From positions 62,001 through 126,000 of the forward strand of contig NZ_JADQDR010000007.1 of assembly GCF_015694705.1 (NCBI RefSeq): a stretch of DNA of 64,000 bases, read 5' to 3'. The position numbers and the translations under genes are program-made. Below are positions 1 to 9,114 of the stretch, one piece after another. Numbering within the stretch: the stretch's first letter is position 1; every line of letters begins with the position of its first letter. The notes under the pieces are model-generated. The model was not told the DNA's origin and ran no database searches. It saw nothing but the letters and a program-made list of their open reading frames with translations. This DNA comes from Pontibacter rufus (GTDB taxonomy: Bacteria > Bacteroidota > Bacteroidia > Cytophagales > Hymenobacteraceae).

Positions 1-83
1 GCAGCAGGTTGCACTGCAGCTTGTGTAAGTACCGGGGCCAGCAGCAAACCCAGTATAAAAGTTATTTTTTTTAAGTATTGCAT
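1..83 (-). CDS. Start of an exported protein (partial, runs off the window)
   Basis: The reverse complement of the first 83 bases opens with ATG at 83-81 and reads MQYLKKITFILGLLLAP followed by VLTQAAVQPA. That is a textbook Sec signal peptide: two lysines, a hydrophobic core and a small-residue stretch likely to hold the signal peptidase site. Only 27 residues lie inside the window, so the function of the mature protein cannot be told. The upstream sequence carries AAGGTAAT shortly before the ATG, a possible weak ribosome binding site. The direction is the same as the LEA-like lipoprotein gene at 313-900. Confidence 0.6.
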   Translation of the reverse strand, partial: MQYLKKITFILGLLLAPVLTQAAVQPA

Positions 84-312
84 ATATTACCTTGTGTTTA
101 AAGCGAAGATTCCGGTTGTATTACATGCAACGTGAAGAAAGCTTCAGCAAGTATACAGCAGGAAGGATAACTTATCTAAGCAAGTTTTCTGCCAAAGTTT
201 AGGTGAACAGCATATTTGATTTAGCAAAACGTACTAAAATCAAAGTTGCCGAAGTATAACAATGCTTTTAAGTGCCACAAAAGACTTAATTTCAGCTAAA
301 ATTCCTGTTGAT

Positions 313-900
313 TTAGCTTTGCGCAGGTTGGCCCACCGTAATATAGCCGGGCGCCTCCACATCCCCGACCGGCGTTTTTATAGTTGGTTTTATTTGCAGT
401 GTCAGGTTCCGGCGCAGGTTCTGCTTTTTGGCAAGCAGCGTCATCAGCTTTGAAAGGCCCTCATAGTTGCGAATGCCTTCCTGCTCTGCCATCAGCACAC
501 TGGTGTTTACCGGCAGTTTATTCAGACCTTCATGCAGGATCATTGGCTGGTTTATCGTACCTGTCAGCGTCTCTTCGCCATCCACCAGTAGCTGCCATTC
601 AAGTCTGGTAACAGTCATACTACTCGCCTCGTCCGGTGCGGGCAGCTGTACGTGTAGGTATAAAGTGGTTGAGGCTTTCAGCGTGTTATCAGAGATAGAG
701 GCAAGCAAGCTGTCGCCCTCCTGCGTCGTAAAATCATTGGGGCTGCGTTTCTGCATTACGTCTATCCCATCGAGCTTTACATCGTGCACCTCGCTTAAAC
801 TGTAAGTTGCCTCTGTAAAGGCTTTTAAATCGCTGACCTGGCGGCAACCCAAACTCAACACCAGCAGCAGTAAAGTATAAATTATTGTTTGCGTCTTCAT
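313..900 (-). CDS. LEA type 2-like lipoprotein
   Basis: A 195-residue lipoprotein. The N-terminus is a short signal peptide ending in the lipobox LSLGC, so the mature protein should start at Cys19 and be lipid-anchored, probably in the outer membrane facing the periplasm. The rest resembles the LEA14/WHy-type immunoglobulin-like fold (Pfam LEA_2): a conserved start about functions of a target, alternating beta strands (for example STTLYLHVQLPAP and MTVTRLEWQLLVDGEE), and a final strand pair near TPVGDVEAPGYI. Bacterial members of this family are linked to desiccation or other stress, but no precise role is known. No obvious operon partner; it is preceded by about 500 bp without a gene. The family call rests on pattern recognition only. 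Confidence 0.7.
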   Translation of the reverse strand: MKTQTIIYTLLLLVLSLGCRQVSDLKAFTEATYSLSEVHDVKLDGIDVMQKRSPNDFTTQEGDSLLASISDNTLKASTTLYLHVQLPAPDEASSMTVTRLEWQLLVDGEETLTGTINQPMILHEGLNKLPVNTSVLMAEQEGIRNYEGLSKLMTLLAKKQNLRRNLTLQIKPTIKTPVGDVEAPGYITVGQPAQS

Positions 901-1407
901 CCTGTCTCATCTGTCTACTCCGTCATCAGCAAATTATGCACCAGTTATACGTCTTTTACTGCACCCCTGGTGGTTAACAGTAATTATAGCGAAAAACCCG
1001 CCTCCACAAGATATGCTATAATGGCAAGAGCGACAGCAGCAGCAACGCAGCAAAGTTACGACTTCTGGCAGGTGGCTAAATATAGATAATACCGGAATGC
1101 AGCCCTCTCAGGCAGCTACGTTTATCATCAGTATAAGCGACTCTCCTATTCCATATCTGACAGCCGCCTTTGTTTATTCATACGCTCATATACATATTTT
1201 ACCATATTCATTGCCTATCTATTAACTGGTTACCACCCATAAAAAAGCAACTTACACCATTATTTATGACCTCATACCTTGGAAATAGTAAACATAATTG
1301 TACATAGTATCCTATAACGGCAGTTTTAATGCTACATCCCAGTACCGATGCTTTTGCATTTGGCGCTACCTGTTTTACTTATATAATTATACCCTTAAAT
1401 TTTTGTA
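901..1407. other. Intergenic region, no gene seen
   Basis: About 500 bp between divergently transcribed genes. It should hold the promoters for both. It is AT-richer than its surroundings and contains no ORF with credible codon use, no tRNA-like fold and no strong hairpin that I could see. Confidence 0.6.
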
Positions 1408-2757
1408 ATGAGAACAACTTTACGCTTCACGTTTCTTTTTGTATTATTTTATGGACGGATTTTCGCGCAAACCGGCTCCCAAGCCCTGAATTGTACTAGG
1501 ACCCCTAACCCGGCGCTGCAAAGCCTGCAGGTTTCGCGTATGCAATCGGTTGAAAGTGCACAAAGCCAGACGAATGCCAACCGTGTGGCAGTTATTTATG
1601 TGCTTCCGAAAGACGCCCCCTACAGTGATGCGGAGTACAAAGCAATTGTGAAAGTGATGCGTGAGATACAGGCCTGGTACCAGCTAAACACCGGCGGGGT
1701 TACATTTACTTTTTCTTACCCAGATACAGTGCAGGTGTACAGGTGCAAACAGGAAACCAGCTATTACCAGAGCGACTGGTGGGGCAAGCTGCTGCCCGAA
1801 ATGCAGGCACAGGGACAACCCATCTGGAAAAACGGCACGGTGGCCAGCCTCTGGGTTAAATCCGGTAACCGCTATGGTTTAGGGCTGGGCGCTCAGTGGT
1901 GCGACGGCTATTGCGGCGTAGCCATGGCCGCCATCGAAAATTTTCCGCAATTTAACAGCTACTACTCGGGAGGCGTTGGGGTAGATGCCTGGCCGGCGGT
2001 GCCACACGGTACGATGGCACACGAGCTGGGCCATGCTTTTGGCCTGGCGCATCCCTCAGAAGTACCGGCGCTGCAGGACGTGGCCAACCATAGCGTTATG
2101 CAGACACACTGGAACTACCCTTCTTATGCGCCGCCCGCTGAAAGCCCCTGGGGTTTCCTAACCCTGGAGCGACAGACGCTGCAGGCCAATCCCTTTATGC
2201 AGAAGTATATCAAACTGAAACAGATTTATGATGCTGTACCCGTAAACCTGCCGGTTACGGGCCCGCTGCCCAGGGTGAGGTTTGATGAAACGGAAGATGA
2301 TCTTACAGTGAAGCTCCAAAATAAAAGTTCAGGCGCCAGTTTGTATTACTGGACTTTCGGCGACGGCACAGTCAGTAACTATACTTCGCCGGCACATACT
2401 TATGGCAAAGCCGGCACGTATACCCTTACGCTGCGCGGCTCCGCCAAAAACGGGATGATGCAGCAGTACCGGCAAACTATACGGGTAGATAAAAAAAGCA
2501 AGCCTATCGCTTTCGGCAGGTTGCTGATATATCCGAACCCCAGCATTGACGGCCGCTACACTATTTTTTTCCCGCCCCTTAATATTCCGCTTACCATTAC
2601 AGTACTGGACGGCATGGGCAGAGTGGCCTTGGAAGAAAAAATGGCAGCAGCAGGTGGCATGATCAGGCTGGATCTGAATAATTTTAAGAGGGGCTTCTAT
2701 TACGTAAAATTCGAAGTAAAAGGCTTTGCACTTGTACAAAGGGTAGTAAAGCTATAG
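1408..2757 (+). CDS. Secreted zinc metalloprotease with PKD domain and T9SS sorting tail
   Basis: A 449-residue exported protein. Residues 1-20 form a signal peptide ending near FAQ. The catalytic module contains HELGHAFGLAH with zinc ligands His205, His209 and His215 and general base Glu206, the extended HExxHxxGxxH motif of metzincin-type proteases. A PKD domain follows at roughly residues 290-355 (YYWTFGDGTVSNYTSPAHTY is the hallmark segment). The last 75 or so residues, from IYPNP onward, look like a type A C-terminal sorting domain of the Bacteroidota type IX secretion system, so the enzyme is expected to be exported through the outer membrane and anchored or released. Substrate unknown. 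A strong hairpin follows the stop codon. Zinc motif and sorting tail are seen directly; the exact peptidase family is not settled. Confidence 0.85.
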   Translation: MRTTLRFTFLFVLFYGRIFAQTGSQALNCTRTPNPALQSLQVSRMQSVESAQSQTNANRVAVIYVLPKDAPYSDAEYKAIVKVMREIQAWYQLNTGGVTFTFSYPDTVQVYRCKQETSYYQSDWWGKLLPEMQAQGQPIWKNGTVASLWVKSGNRYGLGLGAQWCDGYCGVAMAAIENFPQFNSYYSGGVGVDAWPAVPHGTMAHELGHAFGLAHPSEVPALQDVANHSVMQTHWNYPSYAPPAESPWGFLTLERQTLQANPFMQKYIKLKQIYDAVPVNLPVTGPLPRVRFDETEDDLTVKLQNKSSGASLYYWTFGDGTVSNYTSPAHTYGKAGTYTLTLRGSAKNGMMQQYRQTIRVDKKSKPIAFGRLLIYPNPSIDGRYTIFFPPLNIPLTITVLDGMGRVALEEKMAAAGGMIRLDLNNFKRGFYYVKFEVKGFALVQRVVKL

Positions 2758-2778
2758 AAAAGGCTCTTCTCAAGACTT

Positions 2779-2823
2779 AATAGTACAAGGGCCCGGTAAT
2801 AATTACTGGGCCCTTGTACTATT
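2779..2823. terminator. Bidirectional hairpin terminator
   Basis: Two 16-base arms, 2779-2794 and 2808-2823, are perfectly complementary (outer sequence AATAGTACAAGGGCCC), and the 13-base loop can itself pair as GTAAT/ATTAC. It sits between the convergent protease and tex genes and probably ends both transcripts. Confidence 0.8.
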
Positions 2824-2956
2824 AAATACAGCATCCACTTTTGGCAACACGAGGTTTCAAAGCATCTAGCGGGCGCTTCATTACTTTTTACCAAGGCTCT
2901 TGCAGAAAGTAAAAAATTGAGCCTGATTTATTCCCGCCAGTTTACCTGCAAATTGT

Positions 2957-5218
2957 CTATTTAAACATGCCTTTCAGCTTGGCCAGCTTCGCCTGAAAAT
3001 CATCCATCGGCGCTTCTTCTTTCTCTTTGCGGCCATCGCCCTTCTTAGCACTACCACCGCCTGCAGGCCGCGCGGCGTTCGGGTCGCCTTTCATACTTAG
3101 CGAGATCCGCTTGCGGTTTACATCCACTTCCAACACGGTTACCTCTACTTTCTGACCTACTTTCACCGCCTCGTGCGGGTTGCTTACAAAACGATCAGAG
3201 AGATGACTTACGTGTACCAGGCCATCCTGATGCACACCCAAATCTACAAAGGCGCCGAAAGCCGTGATGTTGGTTACGATGCCGGGCAGTTTCATACCGG
3301 CACGCAGATCGTTTATTTCGTTCACACCTTCTGTAAAGCTGAAGGCTTCGAAAGTCTGGCGCGGGTCGCGGCCAGGCTTGGCCAGTTCGCTCACAATATC
3401 CTGCAAAGTCGGCAGACCCACCGTATCTGTCACATATTTTTTAAGGTTGATCTGCTTGCGCAACTCTTCTTTCTGCATTAAATCCAGAACCGTTACGCCC
3501 AGGTCTTTGGCCATCTGCTCCACAACCGGGTAGCTTTCGGGGTGTACGGCAGAAGCATCCAGCGGATTTACAGCATCGCGGATGCGCAGGAAACCGGCCG
3601 CCTGCTCAAAGGCTTTATCACCTAAGCGGGCTACTTTTTTCAGCTCGGTACGTGTGCGGAACGGGCCGTTCTGGTTGCGGTAATCCACAATGTTCTGCGC
3701 CAATGCAGGCCCCAGGCCCGATACATACGTTAGGAGTTGCTTGCTGGCGGTGTTCACTTCCACGCCCACCGCATTCACGCAACTCATCACCACATCATCC
3801 AGCGAGTGCTTCAAAGCCGACTGGTCTACGTCGTGCTGGTATTGGCCAACGCCAATGGATTTAGGATCGAGTTTCACCAGTTCTGCCAGCGGGTCCATCA
3901 GGCGGCGGCCAATAGAAACGGCACCACGCACGGTAACATCCTGATCCGGAAATTCCTCGCGGGCCACATCCGAAGCCGAATAAATGGAAGCGCCGCTTTC
4001 GTTCACCATTACCACCTGCACCGATGCGGGTAGCTTCAGACTTTTCACGAACGCTTCTGTTTCGCGGCTAGCAGTGCCGTTGCCAATAGCGATGGCCTCC
4101 ACCTCATACTTATCTACCAGGCTTTTAATACTTTGTCCGGCTTCCTGCGCCTTGTACTGCCCGGTGTGCGGGTACACGTTTTCGTTATGCAACAGCTTGC
4201 CCTGCTTATCCAGCACCACCAGTTTGCAGCCTGTCCGGAAGCCCGGATCTAATGCCAGCACGGTTTTCTGGCCCAGCGGCGAGGACAGCAGCAACTGGCG
4301 CAGGTTATCGGCAAACACGCGTATGGCTTCTTCGTCGGCGCGCTTTTTCGAACTCAAGCGTACTTCGGTTTCCATACTTAGCTTGAGCAAACGCTTGTAG
4401 CTTTCTTTTATCGCCAGCTTCACCTGCTCCGAAGCAGCGTTGTTGCCCTGCACAAATATATCCTCCAGTTTCGCCAGTGCGGCTTCCTCTTCGGGCTGCG
4501 CACTAAGCATCAGTATCATTTCGGCTTCACCGCGGCGCATGGCCAGTATGCGGTGCGACGGCGACTTCTCTATCGGCTCCTCCCACTCAAAGTAATCTTT
4601 ATACTTCTGGCCTTCTTCTTCCTTGCCCGCCATCACACGGCTTTTAAACACGCCTTTTTTCTCGAACAGCTGGCGCATGGCGGCGCGTGCTTCGGCGTTT
4701 TCGTTTATCCATTCGGCCATAATGTCGCGGGCGCCGGCCAGCGCTTCGGCAGTGTCTTTCACCTCTTTTTCTTCAGAGATAAAATTGGCAGCCTCAGCTT
4801 CCACATCAAAGTTCTCCTGCTGAAAAATATACTCCGCCAGCGGCTCCAGGCCTTTTTCACGGGCGATGGTGGCTTTGGTGCGGCGCTTCGGTTTGTAAGG
4901 CAGGTAAATATCTTCGAGGGCAGCCATGGTTTCGGCAGCCATAACCTGCGCTTCCAGTTCCGGCGTCAGCTTCTGCTGATCGCGAATGGATTTAAGGATG
5001 CTTTCGCGGCGCTTGTCCAGTTCGCGCAACTGCTCCAGCCTGTCGCGGACGGCGGCAATCTGCACTTCATCCAGCGAACCAGTGGCCTCTTTGCGGTAAC
5101 GGGAAATAAACGGCACGGTAGCCCCCTCATCCAACAGCGCAGCGGTGGCCTCTACCTGCTTAATAGTAATGGTAAGTTCGGTGGCAATCTTTAAAAGATG
5201 TTCTAAATTCAATTCCAT
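2957..5218 (-). CDS. tex: Tex family transcription accessory / RNA-binding protein
   Basis: About 753 residues of a Tex protein, a cytoplasmic nucleic-acid-binding factor linked to transcription. Order of domains: Tex N-terminal helical region (about 1-200) with the family segment PFISRYRKEATGSLDE; a YqgF/RNase H-like domain beginning at TVLALDPGFRTG; helix-hairpin-helix repeats (for example YVSGLGPALAQNIVDYRNQN); and a C-terminal S1 domain with GIVTNITAFGAFVDLG. A short charged tail follows. The frame is open 22 codons further upstream, but the family begins at MELNLEHLL, so the start chosen is the ATG at 5218-5216. Length matches the family (about 720-780). Confidence 0.95.
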   Translation of the reverse strand: MELNLEHLLKIATELTITIKQVEATAALLDEGATVPFISRYRKEATGSLDEVQIAAVRDRLEQLRELDKRRESILKSIRDQQKLTPELEAQVMAAETMAALEDIYLPYKPKRRTKATIAREKGLEPLAEYIFQQENFDVEAEAANFISEEKEVKDTAEALAGARDIMAEWINENAEARAAMRQLFEKKGVFKSRVMAGKEEEGQKYKDYFEWEEPIEKSPSHRILAMRRGEAEMILMLSAQPEEEAALAKLEDIFVQGNNAASEQVKLAIKESYKRLLKLSMETEVRLSSKKRADEEAIRVFADNLRQLLLSSPLGQKTVLALDPGFRTGCKLVVLDKQGKLLHNENVYPHTGQYKAQEAGQSIKSLVDKYEVEAIAIGNGTASRETEAFVKSLKLPASVQVVMVNESGASIYSASDVAREEFPDQDVTVRGAVSIGRRLMDPLAELVKLDPKSIGVGQYQHDVDQSALKHSLDDVVMSCVNAVGVEVNTASKQLLTYVSGLGPALAQNIVDYRNQNGPFRTRTELKKVARLGDKAFEQAAGFLRIRDAVNPLDASAVHPESYPVVEQMAKDLGVTVLDLMQKEELRKQINLKKYVTDTVGLPTLQDIVSELAKPGRDPRQTFEAFSFTEGVNEINDLRAGMKLPGIVTNITAFGAFVDLGVHQDGLVHVSHLSDRFVSNPHEAVKVGQKVEVTVLEVDVNRKRISLSMKGDPNAARPAGGGSAKKGDGRKEKEEAPMDDFQAKLAKLKGMFK

Positions 5219-5671
5219 TGTATAGTTTGGGAAATAAACAAAAGATGAAGGACAAAGCACCTGCCTTTGCCGCTCTCGTTCCAACGCTTTCAGTTTTGAT
5301 TCGGCTCGTTAGCAGCCGGCAAATTTAAAGCATATTGGCCGATTACAGAAACAAGTGCCCTGGTAAATACATCTTTTTACTTTTCCGCCGCCTCTACTCC
5401 ATCCAGGAGAATGACACAATATCTTCATGCTGATGTTGTTATGCTTGTTTGGCAGGGAAGTATGCCGGGAAAAGTATAAGCGAAGTATGGTTTGGAAACC
5501 GGAATGCCTGCCGCCAGTGTCTGGCAAAGTATAAAGTGGGTATAAGGGACAATACCGGAGAGAAAGCCGCTGTTATCTGTGGTGCATAAGCACAATGATC
5601 TCTCATGCTTCGGCAAGTATAAATGACTGCATTATACTTGCCGGAAGCATAAAAAGCCTGTACCGCAAATA
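5219..5671. other. Intergenic region with many AGTATA motifs
   Basis: About 450 bp upstream of tex with no credible gene. Open frames here are short and have no sensible composition. The stretch is unusually dense in the recurrent motif AAGTATA (for example near 5458, 5473, 5528, 5609 and, inverted, 5633). Confidence 0.55.
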
Positions 5672-5833
5672 CTAACGGGCGTTTGCAGAAGCCCTCCGCC
5701 GGTTGCGCTGGCGCCGCCAGTGACGTCGGTGCGCCTCCATATGCCTGAAGTAGTCTCTGAAGCTGTCGGGCTGGAAAAGCAACCAGAAAGCGCCTGCAGC
5801 AATAAAACCTAATATAATTAACCACCACATCAT
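5672..5833 (-). CDS. Small single-span membrane protein with Arg-rich tail (53 aa)
   Basis: On the minus strand an ATG ATG pair at 5833-5828 opens a 53-residue frame ending at TAG 5674-5672. It reads MMWWLIILGFIAAGAFWLLF, then QPDSFRDYFRHMEAHRRHW, then a strongly basic end (RRQRNRRRASANAR). One hydrophobic helix of about 18 residues followed by a cytoplasmic basic tail is the layout of many small bacterial membrane proteins, and the codon use is consistent with coding. Either of the two adjacent ATGs could be used. No family recognised. It stands alone between tex and the ceramidase-like gene. Confidence 0.6.
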   Translation of the reverse strand: MMWWLIILGFIAAGAFWLLFQPDSFRDYFRHMEAHRRHWRRQRNRRRASANAR

Positions 5834-5995
5834 ATTATACTTTACGAAGAAGCAGTCAAAACAGTTTATTCAAATTTATACATATAGAAGTATGTTGATA
5901 ATCAGCAAAAAGAGTCATCAGATTTATTTTTGTCAGGTGAATGATAAGCAGCCTTTATATTTTGTGCTGTAAGAGGCAGATGTATTATCTTCGCC

Positions 5996-7360
5996 ATGTT
6001 GAAACGCATCCATTGTTATACTTCCCTCTCCGGCTGCCTGTGCTGGTTGCTGCTGCTGTGCCAAAGCTGCGTGGTACCGCGACTGGACGAAAGGCCTTAC
6101 GCACAAACCGCCTATTACAAAAAAACAATTGACCAGTTGCAGCAAACAGTGCCAGAAGCCACTACAGGCGATACCCTGCAGGTGGGCTGGGCAAAAGTAA
6201 ACATTACGCCACCCGTGGGCACTCCGATGGCAGGTTATGGCAAGCGGCGCGGCATGCGGTACGAGCAGGTACACGACTCCGCCTGGGCACGCACTTTCGC
6301 CTTCAGCAACGGCAGCAGCCAGGCTTACCTTGTGTCGCTGGACATGCTGATTGCGCCCATGCGCGTAGCAGCGTTACTGGAGCAGGCATATCCGAAACTG
6401 GGCCTGCAACCCGGCCAGGTATACCTGACGGCCACCCATACTCACACCAGCTTTGGCGGTTGGCAGAGAAAGCTGGCCGGGCGCATCATGGCAGGTAAGT
6501 ATAACCCACAGGTAGTACAGCAAACAGTACAGGCCATTCTGCAAAGTATACAACTCGCGCAGCAAAACCGGCAGCCCGCCCGCATCGGCTACGGCCAGGT
6601 GAGCGCTGCAGCGCTGGTCCGCAACCGCCTTACCGGCGCTACCGCCAACCTCGATTCTACCCTTCGCTTTATCAAATTTGAACAAACAGACGGCAACACG
6701 GCTATACTCTGTACGTTTGCGGCCCACCCTACCATCCTGCCGTCTATGCAGCCTGTGCTTTCCAGGGATTATCCGGGCGAGCTGGTAGATGCGCTGGAAA
6801 AGGAAGTGACTTTTGCTGCCTTTGCAGCCGGAGCCGTGGGCAGCCACCAGGCCGTGTATACCGGCGAAACGTTTGAGAGTACGGCAGCAGTAGGACGCCA
6901 GCTGGCACAAGCCATACAGCGCAAGTTGCCGCAGGTTGCCATGGCTTATACTTTCAGGCTCGGTTCCGCCCAGAGGCCCCTCTACCTGCCGCAGCCGCAA
7001 TGGCGCATCGGCGAGCACCGGCGTTTTGCGCCGGGCTTGTTTTATACTTTCTTTGGTAAGTATACTGCATCTGTAAACCTTTTGCAGTTGGGCAACATCG
7101 TGCTGCTGGGCGTACCTGCCGATTATTCGGGGGAGTTTATGCCGTTGCTGGAGGCGCAGGCCGCACGGCAGAACCAGCATGTGCTGCTAACAGGCTTTAA
7201 CGGCGGCTACGTAGGCTACATTATTCCGGACGAGCACTACCAGCTGCACAAGTATGAGGCGCGGGCCATGAATTTCTTTGGTCCTCATGCCGGCAGTTAC
7301 CTTACCGACATCCTGCTGCAATTACTAAAACGCTCCGGTATACCTGCTACTGCTCCCTGA
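5996..7360 (+). CDS. Neutral/alkaline ceramidase-family lipoprotein
   Basis: A 454-residue lipoprotein with the lipobox LCQSC (Cys25). The body matches the N-terminal catalytic domain of the neutral/alkaline non-lysosomal ceramidase family: VGWAKVNITPPVGTPMAGYG at the front, the histidine-rich ATHTHTSFGGW segment expected to bind the catalytic zinc, LCTFAAHPTILP, and a late FNGGYVGYIIPDEHY block. True ceramidases are longer (about 650 residues or more) and carry an Ig-like C-terminal domain that is missing here, so this is a short family member, common in Bacteroidota, whose substrate may be another amide-linked lipid. Location would be the periplasm or outer membrane. A TTTG-N21-TATCTTCG sequence lies directly before the ATG but would leave almost no leader. 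Confidence 0.8.
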   Translation: MLKRIHCYTSLSGCLCWLLLLCQSCVVPRLDERPYAQTAYYKKTIDQLQQTVPEATTGDTLQVGWAKVNITPPVGTPMAGYGKRRGMRYEQVHDSAWARTFAFSNGSSQAYLVSLDMLIAPMRVAALLEQAYPKLGLQPGQVYLTATHTHTSFGGWQRKLAGRIMAGKYNPQVVQQTVQAILQSIQLAQQNRQPARIGYGQVSAAALVRNRLTGATANLDSTLRFIKFEQTDGNTAILCTFAAHPTILPSMQPVLSRDYPGELVDALEKEVTFAAFAAGAVGSHQAVYTGETFESTAAVGRQLAQAIQRKLPQVAMAYTFRLGSAQRPLYLPQPQWRIGEHRRFAPGLFYTFFGKYTASVNLLQLGNIVLLGVPADYSGEFMPLLEAQAARQNQHVLLTGFNGGYVGYIIPDEHYQLHKYEARAMNFFGPHAGSYLTDILLQLLKRSGIPATAP

Positions 7361-7727
7361 ACATACAGCAATACCCGGCCGGATTTCAGCTTACCAAGAC
7401 CAGGCGAACGGCACATCAGGCCATACCTGGCTCATCCACCTGGTTTCGCATTATCTGTATTTAATCGGCTATACTCAAGGCTTAATATCCCGGCCGGGAT
7501 TACAGTGCCACTGCTGCCCCTGGCCGCGCTGCCGGGAGGCTTTGTAGAACGCAGATCTGGCACAAAATTGGCAATGGGTTTAAAATACAATTAGATAATA
7601 AGCCTGTACTTATGAAAGTAAATGCTTATCTTCAAAAAGTTAAATAACATTTAACTGATATCAGAGTTTAACTAAGTATACCCAGAGGCAAAACTCTTTT
7701 GGGCTGAGATCTAAAAACAACGAAATA
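7361..7727. other. Intergenic region, no gene seen
   Basis: About 370 bp downstream of the ceramidase-like gene. It contains a perfect 14-bp palindrome at 7487-7500 (ATCCCGGCCGGGAT) that could act as a terminator stem, but no U tract follows. Nothing else recognised. Confidence 0.5.
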
Positions 7728-7946
7728 ATGGAGCTGATAGAAATGATTTCATCAAACATAATCTTATTGATAACCCGATTATTATATTTTATAAAGGTTC
7801 GGCTTAGTTCTATACTGCCACAGCATAGAATTACTAACCAGACTGTAGGAACAGGCATTCTTTTGTCAGGTATACTGGCAGATATATTGCGCTGGCTGGG
7901 CCTGGGGCCAAAACTGCAGCCACAACCTATTCCTGTAAAGAATTAA
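7728..7946 (+). CDS. Possible small hydrophobic protein (72 aa), unsupported
   Basis: An open frame beginning MELIEMISSNIILLITRLLY and ending PKLQPQPIPVKN. It has two hydrophobic or amphipathic stretches and an ATG, but no recognised homology, no clear ribosome binding site and an AT-rich composition unlike neighbouring genes. It may be a genuine small membrane-associated protein or a chance frame; included because the region is otherwise empty. Confidence 0.25.
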   Translation: MELIEMISSNIILLITRLLYFIKVRLSSILPQHRITNQTVGTGILLSGILADILRWLGLGPKLQPQPIPVKN

Positions 7947-8044
7947 GCGGGCAGACAGCTTTAAACAAGAGCCGATCAGCATTAAGTATTATCGCAGATT
8001 GATTATCTTTGAAAGTATACCAGCCTATTTTGGCAATGCTTCGG

Positions 8045-8221
8045 ATGATGAAAAACGTGATGTGTATACTTTTTGTGCTGGCCGGCTCTTTTGCTTTCGG
8101 GCAGCAGCCAGTCAGCTACCATAACCTGGCACTGGAAGGTTGCGACATCCGTGGCATTATTATAGTGGCGGCGCCTTCGAACGCCAGAACGGGTAATGCA
8201 TACTTCCAACGTTTCCTTTAA
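8045..8221 (+). CDS. Short exported protein (58 aa)
   Basis: Begins at the ATG ATG pair 8045-8050 with MMKNVMCILFVLAGSFAFG followed by QQP, a clean Sec signal peptide with a likely cleavage site at AFG/Q. The mature part is only about 38 residues (SYHNLALEGCDIRGIII and so on) and has one cysteine. It ends two bases before the next gene starts at 8224, so both are probably one transcript. An upstream TTG at 8009 in the same frame is possible but would place the signal peptide 12 residues inside the protein. No family recognised; the gene may itself be a truncated remnant. Confidence 0.5.
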   Translation: MMKNVMCILFVLAGSFAFGQQPVSYHNLALEGCDIRGIIIVAAPSNARTGNAYFQRFL

Positions 8222-8223
8222 AC

Positions 8224-8784
8224 ATGCAAAAGCTATTTCCCCTGGTTCCGGCTCTGCTTTTCAGCCTGATGCTTCTCGGCTCCTGCAGCAAATGCGATAA
8301 GCCCACTATTACGCAGCTGAAGTCTGAAGACCGGACGTGGCTGCCATACGAACAGGGCAGCAGCGTCCGGTTTGTAAATGAGTCTGGGACAACAGTGCTG
8401 TATACTTGTACAAGCGCCACAACAGCATACGTGCCTGCCGAAGGATACAGTACTGCCGACAAGTGCATCGATAAACAAAATGAGGAAGCATCCTGCATCA
8501 TTTAGGACACCAAACACCAGTATCCGCCTTTGGGCATGTTCATCCGCCGCAGTCCTGACAATTTTATAGTGCAGGTGGCAGCAGAAAACGAGGGTTCCTG
8601 GGAACTGGAGGAGAAAAATCCCCAATACCCTGTGCTACAGGTAAATGGGGCAAACTACACCAATGTATTTGAGGTGAAGCCGGACAGCACCAAACCCACC
8701 GACCTGAAACGTCTGCTGTATAACAAAGAAGCTGGCTTTATCAGCGCAGAATACTACGACGGCCGCTTGCTTCAACTGGAGTAA
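8224..8784 (+). pseudogene. Lipoprotein gene interrupted by an in-frame amber codon
   Basis: One continuous reading frame of 187 codons is broken only by TAG at 8503-8505. The first part has a signal peptide with lipobox LLGSC (Cys21). The second part, from DTKHQYPPLGMFIRRS to the final YYDGRLLQLE, continues in the same frame with the same composition and has no convincing start of its own (a TTG at 8530 is the only candidate). The simplest reading is a single extracytoplasmic lipoprotein of about 186 residues inactivated by a nonsense mutation, or a sequencing error at one base. Suppression at the TAG cannot be excluded. No family recognised. Confidence 0.65.
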
Positions 8785-8787
8785 CAA

Positions 8788-8859
8788 CGCCGGAAAAAAG
8801 TATAAAAGTAAGCACAGCAGTTGCCCTGTATACCTTTATACTTTCACAATAATCCGGCG
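8788..8859 (+). terminator. Two-part hairpin downstream of the broken lipoprotein gene
   Basis: CGCCGGA (8788-8794) pairs with TCCGGCG (8853-8859), and inside it AAAGTATAAA (8797-8806) pairs with TTTATACTTT (8835-8844). The inner stem is built from the recurrent AGTATA motif. Position and shape suit a transcription terminator. Confidence 0.5.
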
Positions 8860-8981
8860 TGCTTTACAAAGGGTCATACTTAAAAGAAGGGAGGCTAAAA
8901 CAAAGCAATATCTGCCATGTGCATTTTATGAGCCTTCACTGTTCGAGCGTTCAGCGAGTTTGGAGGGTCTTGATTCTTTTG

Positions 8982-9011
8982 CCTACTTTTCTCATCAAGG
9001 AGAAAAGTAGG
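8982..9011. repeat. 12-bp hairpin within a likely dispersed intergenic repeat
   Basis: CCTACTTTTCTC (8982-8993) and its exact complement (9000-9011) flank a 6-base loop. The surrounding stretch, about 8940-9040, has the look of a repeat found between genes of related bacteria rather than of a coding sequence. The 330 bp from 8785 to 9114 hold nothing else that I can support. Confidence 0.45.
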
Positions 9012-9114
9012 GCCCAGCCGGCGAGGCGAAAAGCTAACAATGAATTTTGTAACCTCAAATTTGTAAAGAATATTTTCTACGAAGCGAGATTATTATCTAC
9101 AAGCTTTATCTAAC

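Noticed and set aside
5439-5828. 129-codon minus-strand frame overlapping the small membrane protein
   Set aside because: The alternative frame at 5672-5833 gives a sensible membrane span and basic tail; this one has no recognisable feature.
8859-9113. 84-codon plus-strand frame
   Set aside because: It runs through a hairpin-bearing repeat and lacks coding character.
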